A stretch of 64,000 nucleotides of DNA from Schizophyllum amplum. Taxonomy: Eukaryota > Basidiomycota > Agaricomycetes > Agaricales > Schizophyllaceae. The stretch covers positions 1,798,001 through 1,862,000 of the forward strand of contig VDMD01000004.1 in assembly GCA_007026445.1 (NCBI GenBank), read 5' to 3'. The translations under genes and the position numbers were made by a program. Below are positions 31,773-41,503 of the stretch, in pieces. Every line of letters starts with the position of its first letter. The first letter of the stretch is position 1. The notes beneath the pieces are model-generated. The model was not told where the DNA came from and did no database searches. It saw nothing but the letters and a program-made list of their open reading frames with translations.

Positions 31773-34373
31773 ATGCCTTCACCGCCCATTCAGCTCTTCC
31801 TTACGACCATAGCAAGCCAGCCTGCGCTCAGGCAGCGCCAAGGTGCGCGTGCTTAGCCTTGCGTGTGTTCGTGCGAGCCTGATCGCGTCGCGTCGCGTCT
31901 GCACAGAATACATTCTCCGCATCTTGCAGGTCAAGAAGATCCCATTCACCTCCTATGACCTCGCCTCAGATGAGACGGCGAAGAGCCTGTGGAGGCGTAA
32001 GGCCCCGCGAGGTGAGTGCCCTCAATATGAACCCCTCCGTCCTCAATTCATCATGTGCAATGCGAGCGAGCAGTAAGCTGACCGTGGTGCTCCAGACAAG
32101 CAGCAACTGCCTGGCATTCTAGTTGGCGGCATGTTCCCCGGGGTGCGTGCTTTCCTCTGTACTACACGACTCCCTACTCACAAGTCTCGCAGACCTTCGC
32201 AGACTTGTGAGCCTACCTCCGCCACTGCCCACCCCTTCCTCACACCCCCATAGCGAAGAGTCAGTGGAATTTGGCGAGCTCGACATCTTCCTCCGCTTGA
32301 AAGAGGAATGGCACGAAGACGAGGACGCCCCGCCCAAACCTCCCGCACAGCCCATCGGCGTGCCGGGCGCTATGATGCCTCTGGAAATGACGCCCGAGCG
32401 TTTGAAGCCCCACTTCATGCAGCGCGCCCCGTCGCCGCTGGGTCCGAATGGGGAGAAGCCGGTGCCGGTCAACAAACGAAAGACGATGCTGTTGGACGCG
32501 GGAGATCTGTTTGAGGGTTATGGACTGCAAGGAGAGAAGGTATGACATTCTGTATTCACAAGCGGACGTGCGCTAATTGAGAAATCAGGTATCGGAGAAC
32601 GAGCTTGCGGACCTGGTAGCAGAGCTGGGTCTGGAGGGCGACGAAGCTGGTGATCTTATCAGGGAATTAGGTGGGGACGACGACCACGGGCAGCCCAAGG
32701 GCAAGATACCCGCACTGAAGTTGGAGAGACCAACGGATGCTGAGAAGGAGCAGAAAGCGGCGGTGTCGCCGACGCCCGAAATAAAGAAAGCTACGAGCTC
32801 GACTACACAAGCATCCGCGCCCTCATCGACGTCTGTCAAGGACTCTACATCCACGAAGAAGGCGGCTGACGATGTTCTGGAGAACGAGGACAAGCCCATG
32901 CCTACCCCAGCATCAGAGAAGTCGTTGACCGCTGAAACGGAGCAGCCAACGACTGACACTCGGACCACGGAGCCGCCGGCGGCTCCTGAGGCGGCGAAAT
33001 CTGCGAACATGGCACTGCAGGAGTCTTCATCATCCGTTCAGCCGACGTCTCCTCCACTAGTAGAGAGGGCGACGCCTGTCCCTACACAATCAGAGGCGAC
33101 AGCAGAAACGGATAAGGCGGCAACCACTGCGGGCGACGCACCCGCAGACGCCCCACCCTTGACAAGCGAGCCATCGTCAATGGAGGAATCGAAGGAGTCT
33201 AACTCAACGAAGGAACCTCCCATAACGGAGGCGACAGCTTCAGCGAAGGAAGCCGCCCCAGCGAAGGAGCCGGCCACGAACGCAGATACTCCGTCATCCG
33301 AGACGGCGCCTCCGGCACTCTCCGGGAGCGACGAGACAGCGTCGACGACGGCAGGATCTTCACTTTTGGGCACAGCCGCTGAACTAGCAAAGGATGCCTC
33401 TTCGCCGACCACGGACGCCCTTTCCGCTCTGATAGACGATGTTACCTCACCGACGACGGATGTCGAGTCCACGCCGATGAGAGATGTTAACTCCATATCG
33501 ACGACAGAGACACCCTCCTCCACAACGGAGAAGCCCTCTTCATCGACGGGGAAGAGCTCTTCGAGGACGACGAATGCTACCTCTTTGTCGAAGAAGGACA
33601 GCCTCGACGAATTGATGGCGGATGCCAGTGCCGCTCCTGAGAAAGAGGCTACCGCAGCCGCCGGCAATGGGGCTTTCGACCCACCAGCGAAGGCATCTAC
33701 CGAATCATCAGCAAAGACGCCTATCGAACCGTCTGCAGACGACGATAGTAAGGCACCGGTCGTGCCAGGCAAGGATACTACGCCAGCAAAGGCGTCGACC
33801 GATGCGTCAGCAAAGGCGTCCACCGACACCTCAACCTCCAAAGGCGCGCCTGCACGGGCAAAGACACCCACACGAGCGTCAAAAATCCCCACTCCCACCA
33901 GCCCACCTACACGAGCCAAGACGCCCACCGCGGCTCCACCTACACCAGCCAAGACGTCAATCTCTTCCCCTCCCGCACGAGCCAAGACTCCCGTCGCAGA
34001 AGCGTCCACAGCCTCGTCGCGGGCCAAGATGGCCAGCGCCGCACCCACGTCGCCGCCTTCGCGGGCGAAGACGCCTACCTCCGCACCAGGCAAGGCCTCC
34101 ACTACGTCCCCACCTGCTCGCTCGAAGACCCCCACTGCATCAGGCAAGGACTCTACCACGTCCCCGCCTGCCCGCTCGAAGACGCCAACCACGCCAGCCC
34201 GCTCAAAGACGCCCACCAAGCCCACGAGCGCGTCCTTCCGGAGCACGCCCGCTTTGACAATCAAGAAACCCAGCGCGTTGTCGATACGCAAGAAATCCAA
34301 GACGTCTGTCGATGCCCCGCCGCCGATGCCGGATAAGCCGAGGCAGGCGTTCGATATTGAGAGACCGTTGTGA
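31773..34373 (+). CDS. SH3BGR-like (thioredoxin-fold) protein with long repetitive Ser/Thr/Pro tail
   Basis: The N-terminal 90 residues match SH3-binding glutamic-acid-rich proteins, a glutaredoxin-like fold lacking the redox CxxC. Exon 1 is MPSPPIQLFLTTIASQPALR. Then come EYILRILQVKKIPFTSYDLA, DKQQLPGILVGGMFPGTF and SVEFGELDIFLRLKEEW. A Pro-rich middle (APPKPPAQPIGVPGAMMPL) follows, then an acidic helix (SENELADLVAELGLEGDEAG). Roughly 500 residues of Thr/Ser/Ala/Pro/Lys low-complexity sequence end in tandem (S)PPAR(A/S)KTPT motifs, and the protein ends RQAFDIERPL. The tail is likely disordered, rich in SP/TP sites and possibly phosphorylated. The R-x-K-T-P repeats could also bind SH3 domains or microtubules; this is inference. 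It is divergent from the phosphatase, with only 156 bp between starts. Confidence 0.8.
33853..34230 (+). repeat. Degenerate coding repeat, PPAR(A/S)KTPT
   Basis: About ten imperfect units encode S/T-PP-(A/T/S)R-(A/S)KTPT separated by variable Ser/Thr/Ala/Gly linkers. Base-level identity is highest between units at about 34105-34135 and 34153-34183 (cacgtccccacctgctcgct / cacgtccccgcctgcccgct), suggesting recent slippage or unequal exchange. Confidence 0.7.
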
Positions 34374-34627
34374 TTGGGACGGGATGAAGCTCAGAGTATG
34401 GATGTTCATTCTGGGTATCACCCTCGTACTGCAAGGATTCGGACAGCTATGCATATCCAGGTAGACAGTTATATTGATCCAGGTAGAAGCTAAGTATGCG
34501 TTATACATGGACGGAAGGGATCTGCAACGAGCCAGCTGGGGGAATTCTGCACGAGCAATGCACGTACGGCAGCAGTACACAAGGACTCTGCACGAAAATC
34601 AACATATTAGTTGTATTCGCGGCTGTC

Positions 34628-35830
34628 CTACAGCTTCGCCTGCGATGGCATATTGACGAGCTGGCCGCCGTCGAGCGTCAGAGTTGCCCCGTTGACGAAC
34701 GCGCCCGCAGGACTGGCGAGATACATCGCCGTGCCCGCGACATCCTCCGGCAGCCCGGAACGCCCAAGGGGAATGTTGGCGATCCAGCCCTTGCCTTCTT
34801 CGGTTTTGGCAGTGTGGGCGGTCACTGGGGAAGGGGTAAATAAGTAGGTGAGCGGCAAGCGGGCAAGGAAGATGATTGGCGAGGGTACAAAAAGCACAAT
34901 CAGCGAAGGATAGATAGGGATACGCCGACGGAGACGCAGGACGCACTCTTTGTCATGAAGAGGCCACATGCGATGCTGTTGGAGGTGATGCCCTCGCGGC
35001 CGAGTCGGCCACCCATATGCCGGCTGAGGTGGTGCAGCCCGCTTTCGCGGCGCCGTAGGCGTAGGTTTCGTGGTCGGGCACGCCTAACAAACATTTAGAG
35101 TGGTCGTATAGCGAGCAAGCACTCAAGCGCACCCAGACCCTCTACCGAGCCAATCTTGAAGGGTATTAGATGTGAACATGAACAGGAAGGTGACGAACGT
35201 ACGTTAATGATCCTCGAAGGATCCTTGTAGGTGGTGCCTTCTTTGGACTTGTTGGCGCCAGCGCGCAGCAATGGGAGTAAGGCCTGCGTGAGGGTGAAGA
35301 CACGCTGAAGGTTGAGCGTGATGACTTTGGTGAAGCCATCGTCCTGTGAATTGTCAGGCTTAAACCTTGTCAGTGGACGCCGTTAGCACTTACAGAATGC
35401 GTGTCAATGCTCTCCCCCCACGCCGCGCCCGCGTTGTTGATAAGAACATTCAGAGCTTGTTCCCGCGACTTGAGCTCGGTGACAAGTTTCTGAATGTCCT
35501 CCACGTTCTGCAGGTTCGCGGGGAGAGCGATGCAGGTACCAGGGCCAAGCGCAGTGAGCTCAGCTGCGGTCTTCTCGCAGTCCTTCGCTGAACGAGACGA
35601 AACGTAGACCTGCAAGGTGTCAGTCGCGGTAGAAAAGGGGGATTGAGTAGGCTCACCCTGGCCCCGTTCCTGACAAACCCCGTAGCTATCTGTGTCGCGC
35701 GCTTGAGCTTGTATGAGAGCGATCATGTGAAGCTCGAGCTCACCATCTTGCCAATGCCCCTGCTGCCGCCTGTGACCAGGACAACCTTCCCCTTCACGGA
35801 GAACAGATTGTGGGCTTCAAGCGTGCTCAT
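34628..35830 (-). CDS. Short-chain dehydrogenase/reductase (SDR, RhlG/FabG-like)
   Basis: A classical SDR using NAD(P)(H). From MSTLEAHNLFSVKGKVVLVT it shows the cofactor motif TGGSRGIGK (TGxxxGxG). A second exon reads IATGFVRNGARVYVSSRSAK; next are NVLINNAGAAWGESIDTHS (NNAG) and the catalytic Ser in SRIINIGSVEGL. The active-site Y-x3-K is in YAYGAAKAGLHHLSRHMGGR, followed by ITSNSIACGLFMTKM. The C-terminus is IPLGRSGLPEDVAGTAMYLA and ATLTLDGGQLVNM. All four catalytic elements are present. The length (about 300 residues) is normal. The substrate is not determinable. Some fungal homologues are annotated as rhamnolipid/3-oxoacyl-ACP reductases by similarity only. It is convergent with the SH3BGR-like gene. 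Confidence 0.88.
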
Positions 35831-36397
35831 GGCTGGCTGCGGTAGAGGTGAAGGCGGCGGTCAAATGGCGTGCAGAGCTGGACATGCTTGCGGCGCGTTC
35901 GGGTCAAGACAGGAAGGACCGGTCGGTCCGACAACCGGTCAGACAAGCACTTTCACGTGGAGAGGCGTTGTGGATCCATGCAGGCGTTCAGGCGGCCGAG
36001 CACAGAATTCCCCGAAATTCCCCAGAGTTATGTTTGGCACGTTCGAACGCCCTCCCCCGCTCTCCGCTATCTCTCCGCTGTGGGGATGAACAGATAAAGG
36101 ACTGATGAAGCGGACATTCGCGCAGCTTTTGTGGCTTCAGACCTGACGCGAACTCGGTAGAGAAGCTCCTGAACTGCGATAAGCAGCGCGCTCGATGCAA
36201 GTTGAGCAGATCTACGAAGAGTCGCTGAGGATGTCTTGTACGCCAACCTTCAACGAGCTCGGAGCAGCGAGCGCAAGCCTTGCCCTTGTTCTCGGGCGAC
36301 GGCAACGACCGTACTGATCCGGGCAAGGGGACAACTGGTGGGCGCTGCGATTTGATGGCGTCACGTCCTTCCATTTCTGCTCTTGGCTACGACCACC
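35831..36397. promoter_or_regulatory. Divergent intergenic region, SDR and Kre6-like genes
   Basis: 567 bp between divergent starts. There are no convincing coding frames. Several short direct repeats of GGTCGG/CCGGTC type occur at 35915-35945 (gaccggtcggtccgacaaccggtc), forming an imperfect palindrome that could be a protein-binding site. Confidence 0.3.
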
Positions 36398-38909
36398 ATG
36401 TCCGCTCCTTCACTCTTTGGGCCAAATGCCCCGCGGCGCCAGCAGCCCTTCGACTCGCCCGCATCCAGCACAACCCTCCTCCCTGGCGGAAACACCTTCC
36501 CTCATTCCACAAGCGTCCCCAGATCGGGTCCAAATGCGGTGCGCAGCAAGCATCTCTCTGCGCGTCTCGAAGTAATCGCTCACGCGCATACCCCTCCCAG
36601 ACTGGCTCGCCGTACTCGGCCGCAAGCGGATTCGAGAGCAAGGCCTCGCTTACCGGCTCCATGTCTGACAAGGCATGTCCCTCAGCAGCGCGACAAGCAT
36701 CCCCAGGTGCTGACAGCACGCCCAGTTCTCCCTTCCCCCAGACCCCATGATGTGGGGGGCATCCAACCTGTCCCGGGATGTCCAGGAGCCTGACGACTAC
36801 CTCCACAATCCCGACCCCAGACGGGATCGTCGGCGAGACCGCGGCGGCACTATCTTCACTGCCCGTGGTTTCTACAACCTCGGCTTCCTGTTTCTTCTAG
36901 TCTTGGGCATGATGGGCCTTTTGTACGTTCCCGCCTTCCTGCTTAAGATCCGTACTCATTGCCTGCAGCGCGGGCTATCCCATGGCCATGTGGTTGACCA
37001 GTTCGCTGCAGTCCAGCAACGGCGGTGTGTATTCTCATAGTGTAGCCGTTGCAGAAAAATCTGAGATTGTGACAGGATTTAACCTCGGTGGAATTAACGG
37101 CTCTGGTCAGGTTCCAGAGATGAACGGTAACTGGGGAGCTATCGATCTCGACACTCCGGAGGATGTCAAGACGAAGAAGGGTCCGACCAATAACGACGAC
37201 CTGGTCCTTGTCTTCTCTGACGAGTTCAACGTCGATGGACGCACTTTCTACCCGGGTGACGACCCATACTGGGAAGCGGTTGATCTGCACTACTGGGGTG
37301 TAAGCAATTTCTGCAAACATGCCTTCAATTCAGCCTGACTTAGCTTGCCTAGACGAACAACATGGAGTGGTATGATCCCAAGGCCATCACGACCCAGGAT
37401 GGTGCTCTTCGCGTGACGCTCTCTGCGGAGCCGAACCACGACTTGGACTACACGGGTGGCATGATGTCGACCTGGAACAAGTTCTGCTTCACCGGTGGAT
37501 TGGTCGAAGTCGCTGTAACTTTGCCCGGCACCAACAACATCGTTGGTCTATGGCCTGCCGTCTGGACGATGGGAAACCTCGGCCGTGCAGGCTATGGTGC
37601 GAGTCTCGATGGCACATGGCCATACACCTATGGTGCGTACACAATCTTTTAGAAACGACCAATGATTCTCATAATTTGTGCGCAGATTCTTGTGACGTTG
37701 GCACCGTGGCAAACCAAACGAAGAACGGCCTTCCGACCAACGCGCTTATCGACGGTGATGCCTCGTATGACGACGTCCTTTGTAGGCGAAAATTTCATTC
37801 CTGCCAACGACACCTTCCTGACACGCCATTGTAGCGTACCAAGGTGGCCAGCGTCTGTCTCGCTGCACCTGCCCCGGCGAGATTCACCCCGGCCCTATGC
37901 ATTCTGACGGTACCTACGTCGGCCGCGCAGCACCCGAAATCGATATCTTCGAGGCGCAGGTTTCAACCACGGACGGTGGCCACGTCTCGCAGTCCTGCCA
38001 GTGGGCGCCGTACAACTACGGGTATCAGTGGTTCAACACGTCGGACAATCTCATCATCTATGATGACGCGACGACGCAGCTGAACTCATACATGGGTGGT
38101 GTGTACCAGCAGGCCACGTCCGCGGTCTCGAAAACGGGTGGGTGTTGATGTTGTGATCTGGAGTGGATGGATACTGAAAGGTTGCTTGCAGATCAGGACT
38201 GCTACGAGCTCGAGACGGGTTGCTTTGCTGTCTACGGTTTCGAGTATGTGCCCGGATTTGATAACTCTGTGAGTGCCGGTCTGCTCGTTGCGATTTATGC
38301 TAAACCTTTGTATGATACAGTACATCACCTGGATCAACAAGTATGCATGCTTCCTATCAATGTATGAGCGTCACTGACAGAGCCCCCAGCAACGAGAAGG
38401 CGTGGACTATGACCGGCGATGGTATGGCAGCCGACACGCGCGTGGAGATTGGCCCGCGTCCCATTCCCGAGGAGCCGCTCTACCTTATCATCAACTTGGG
38501 TATGAGTAGGAATTTCGGTGATGTCGATCTCGACCATTTGACGTTCCCGGTAAGCCTCATCGTTCGAGTGACGGCTACAACGATCACTGACCCACCCCGT
38601 AGACGACCATGTCTATTGACTGGGTGCGCGTATATCAGAAGTCTGACTCTGTGAAGTAAGCACGGGTTACTAGAGTGTTCAAAGTCGTTAGGCTCATCCG
38701 CATGGCAGCCTTGGGTGTGACCCTCCCGAATTCCCGACTGCGGCGTACATTGCACAGTTCCCGGAGGCGTACTCGGTGAGTTTATGGCTGGCTTCATTTT
38801 ATGGAGTATTTTTATTGACCGCCTGTACCTGCAGAACCCCAACTTGACAACATGGGTTGACGACTACAAACAGACTGTGCCCAAGAACAGTTTCTTGGAC
38901 GAATGCTGA
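36398..38909 (+). CDS. Beta-glucan synthesis protein, Kre6/Skn1 family (GH16-like)
   Basis: A type II membrane protein of the secretory pathway needed for beta-1,6-glucan in the cell wall. From MSAPSLFGPNAPRRQQPF a cytosolic Ser/Pro-rich tail is built from spliced exons (SGPNA to TGSPYSAASGFESKASLTG; SMSDK to FSLPPDPMMWGAS). Then come EPDDYLHNPDPRRDR and one membrane anchor (GFYNLGFLFLLVLGMMGLLY). The lumenal GH16-like domain has LVFSDEFNVDGRTFYPGDDP, GGMMSTWNKFCFTGGLVEVA, GLWPAVWTMGNLGRAGYGAS and CTCPGEIHPGP. The catalytic-type motif EIDIFEAQ keeps E-x-D-x2-E. Near the C-terminus are PEEPLYLIINLGMSRNFGDV and MSIDWVRVYQ. The intron at 36673-36725 has a GC donor. The start at 36398 was preferred because ATG with Kozak-like CCACC precedes it. 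Confidence 0.9.
36673..36725 (+). other. GC-AG intron in Kre6-like gene
   Basis: Joining SDK (ending AAG at 36672) to FSLPPDP (from 36726) restores the conserved cytosolic motif of the family. The intron begins GCATGT and ends CGCCCAG, 53 bp long. Reading through without splicing gives a stop just after SPFPQTP. Confidence 0.7.
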
Positions 38910-39548
38910 GCATCTGAGGCGACTGCTTCATGTACTACGCGAGCCTTGTCTCCTCGCACGCCGTCTGGACTTTGGGAGGACCGGGGTCGTGTTCCTACTT
39001 ATATCTTAGAGCATATTGCGCGCAGTTCGCATCCATAAGCTTGCATTATTTCCTGGAGAGTGGGATGATCGCGCCGCCCCCAACTTGCCACCTTGTCACA
39101 TCTGCCACCTGCCATCTGCCGTACCTACCTGCCACCCGCCATACCTGTCTTCTGCCATACCTACCTACCGCCTGGATCCCTTGCCACCTTGCGTTGTTGT
39201 TTTTGGAGCAGCTTGATTTTACCTCCCTGCAGCCTGATCTCCCCTCCTCATGGTACTCATGGTAGAGGTAACCATCTCGCAGCTTGGTGACCTCTCCTGC
39301 AGCCTTGTGATAATTTATACCTTGTTCGCCCTGCAGCCACATACATACCTGTCGTCCCCGCCAGCCCTCACTAGTGTCTTTCTTTCTGGCCTAGAACTAC
39401 AAATTGTATTCTGCTCACGACCTCGGGAGGCGTGCAATGACTTTGTGTGGAGTGGTGCTAATTATTTATCGCGAAAGGCTGGCCGATGCTTTGGTGAATG
39501 CAATACTAACAGTTGCGCTGCCTGCCCTGCGCTCGACAGCCATTCAGC
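38910..39548. other. Convergent intergenic region with low-complexity tract
   Basis: 639 bp between the 3' ends of the Kre6-like gene and lipocalin-like gene A. The middle is a pyrimidine-rich simple-sequence tract (listed separately). No coding signal is seen. Confidence 0.4.
39085..39205. repeat. Degenerate TGCCA(C/T)CT / TACCTACC simple repeat
   Basis: The strand reads ...TTGCCACCTTGTCACATC..., TGCCACCTGCCATCTGCC, TACCTACCTGCCACCCGCC, and similar. It is about 120 bp of imperfect 7-8 bp units, likely a decayed minisatellite. It is strongly strand-asymmetric (C+T-rich on the plus strand). Confidence 0.6.
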
Positions 39549-40431
39549 TCAGTCCGCGCGGTCTATGCAATGTCAGCACGATGGCGACGTACATGAGCGA
39601 GGCAAGCCGGACATACCGTAGACCATCATGACCTGCGCGTCATCACCCTCGGGCGTCGTCGTGCGCACTCTCCGCACGTAACGCCTCTCGCCATTCACGG
39701 TGTCCACGCCCCAAATCTATCAAGCGAGCGTCACTTCTTTCATACCGCCCAGAAATTCAACAGAGAGCGCACCTGCACCAGCGTCCACTGCTTCTTGTTC
39801 TCTGGTGCGGTGACGACGTACGACTCGAGGACGCCATGCTCGCGCGTATCCGCCGTCCAGCCGTCGGCGAGGAACGCACACTTGGCGTCTGGGTCACCGG
39901 ACGTGCCCAACTCGGATAGCTTTGCGCGGCGGGATTTCATAGAGAAGGGCCCAAAGATGCTGTCTTGCTTGCGGTCGGCCCAGTCGAGGGTGCGCGCTTC
40001 CTAATTCAGGGTGAGTGGGACGCGGATAGGGGCAGAGATAGGTGAGCCGCACCTCCTGCGACCTTCCAGCAAAGGTCTGGACGACGTCAAACTGCTCGAC
40101 ACCAACCTCGTTCTGTTTTTTTGTGAGATGCGAGATCGACATCAGTGCGGATGTTTGCACACCTTCGACTGCTTGATGGTGACGCCAACGACGCCCGAGT
40201 TGACCATCGCCCTAAAGATCGGTGTTAACGACTGACAGTTACGACATGATCCACGGTATACCTCTTGTCTTCCGGGAGCCCCTGCAGCTCCAGGATCTTG
40301 AGGGTGTCGCCGCTTAGTTCTCTGTTCTGTTCAAAGTGGTTGGTACGCTCTGCCGCGTTCAAAGCACTGGGACTCACCAGCGTGAAGGCGCCCGAGAAGT
40401 CAAGCGTGGTGTATGTCTCTGGAACGGCCAT
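39549..40431 (-). CDS. Lipocalin-like small protein, paralogue A (uncharacterised family)
   Basis: A homologue of the gene at 43253-44212. It begins MAVPETYTTLDFSGAFTL. The introns split it into NRELSGDTLKILELQGL, a middle piece with NSGVVGVTIKQSK, NEVGVEQFDVVQTFAGRSQE, then EARTLDWADRKQDSIFGPFS, LADGWTADTREHGVLESYVV, KKQWTLVQ and IWGVDTVNGERRYVRRVRTT. The shared core (RTLDW, FGPxxxKSRR, GWTADTxEHGxxESYV, WGVxxxNGERRxVRxxR) is clear. The pattern of short beta-strand-like segments and a size of about 180 residues suggest a lipocalin/FABP-like barrel. This is inference, as no function is known to me. The last codons come from a small exon giving MVYDRAD, unlike MVYDYTGPI in the paralogue. There is no signal peptide. 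Confidence 0.75.
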
Positions 40432-40501
40432 GGTGGAAGCAGGGTGGAAGTGGAAGGAAAGCAGCACTGACGATTGAGCGACCCTGGGTAGATGGAGTAG
40501 A

Positions 40502-40508
40502 CTTATAT
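40502..40508 (-). promoter_or_regulatory. TATA-like box of lipocalin-like gene A
   Basis: The minus strand reads gtcgcATATAAGtctac about 75 bp upstream of the ATG at 40431. The paralogue at 43253 also has a TATA-like element at a similar distance. Confidence 0.45.
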
Positions 40509-40766
40509 GCGACGGTCGTGTCACGAGGATCTTAGTGAGCCAGGCTTGGGTCGTGAGCGGACGGTGCTTTCCCGGTGGACGATAACGAATGGACTCAATG
40601 AAGCGAAGCTGCGAATTGACAGGTCACCGCGGCATCAGGACTCACCCTGTGTGTTGTCCCACGGCTAGACGCAACTGAACAGACGAACATTGGCATCGAC
40701 CACGATCACCAGAGTTCATACCCCCTTCACGCCCCTTCTTGCGAATTACCGATGGTTGTTCGGCTG

Positions 40767-41416
40767 TCATTTCTTGGGTGCGAAGACAGTGATGACCCTC
40801 CAATACGCGTCCTTCCCCCTTTCCCAAGCCTGCGGTCCTCGCGCTTCATCCCCCGCGAATTCAACCATGACGCCGTCCCTCGACCACTCGCACCAGATTC
40901 CGATCGATCCATTGGATGGCCCTGCGCCGCCGCCCTTCCTGTCGGGTTCGCCGAATGCGCCAACGAAGTCCTTGCCCGATGTAGTTGGTAGCACCTCCAC
41001 CCGCTCCGGACGCTGAAGCTCATTTCTTCCTTGTCTTTCAATTCTGGCGTCAAGTATAGGTGGAAGGAGGTGAGGGGATAAGTGCTAAACTTGACTTCGG
41101 CCGTCCGCGACGACGTAGCGCCGTTCGTGTTTTGTGGCGAGTTCGGGACGTTGTAGACATCAATGGAGTCAAGAGCGAGCTTTTCATGAGAGAGCGGGGA
41201 GGTTTTCGCTGGATTATATCCCTTGTGAGGTGCGAACATCAAACTGATGCCGAGCGCGTAGTAGTTGAAGTAGACCGCATCAGAGTAGGTCTTGACGTCG
41301 GGGGATAGTGAATCGCCAGCGGATACTTTGACCCTCAATTCGGTCAAGAGGGTTTTCAGCGCTTCGGACTCTGGCTGCTGGCCGAGTAGAGCCTTGAGGT
41401 CTGTATTTGTCGACAT
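40767..41416 (-). CDS. Conserved-looking hypothetical protein
   Basis: I do not recognise the family. From MSTNTDLKALLGQQPESEAL an acidic helical N-terminus continues with TYSDAVYFNYYALGISLMFA, PHKGYNPAKTSPLSHEKLAL, LDSIDVYNVPNSP and YPLTSFHLYLTPELKDKEE. The frame then appears to shift by one base near 41022: the natural continuation is LQRPERVEVLPTTSGKDFVG, then GIWCEWSRDGVMVEFAG, DAYWRVITVFAPKK and stop. Unspliced reading in the first frame gives non-coding-like sequence. The intact protein would be about 215 residues, soluble, without signal or membrane segments. It lies head-to-head with seipin, only 87 bp between start codons, so they may share a promoter. Confidence 0.65.
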
Positions 41417-41503
41417 GATGGTCGAGAACAAGGACGCGTTGGTCGTGATCAGTGACGTGACGACGCGATAAACACGTGAAGACGCGTCTTGTTGCACGCC
41501 ACC

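Noticed and set aside
33038..34300. 420-codon open frame antisense to the SH3BGR-like tail
   Set aside because: It arises because the Ser/Thr/Ala/Pro-rich repeat on the plus strand has no antisense stops. The plus frame has the domain, starts and splice sites.
38930..39265. Open frames in the convergent gap after the Kre6-like gene
   Set aside because: The Cys/Leu/Pro-rich content comes from the degenerate CCACCT repeat, not from coding selection.
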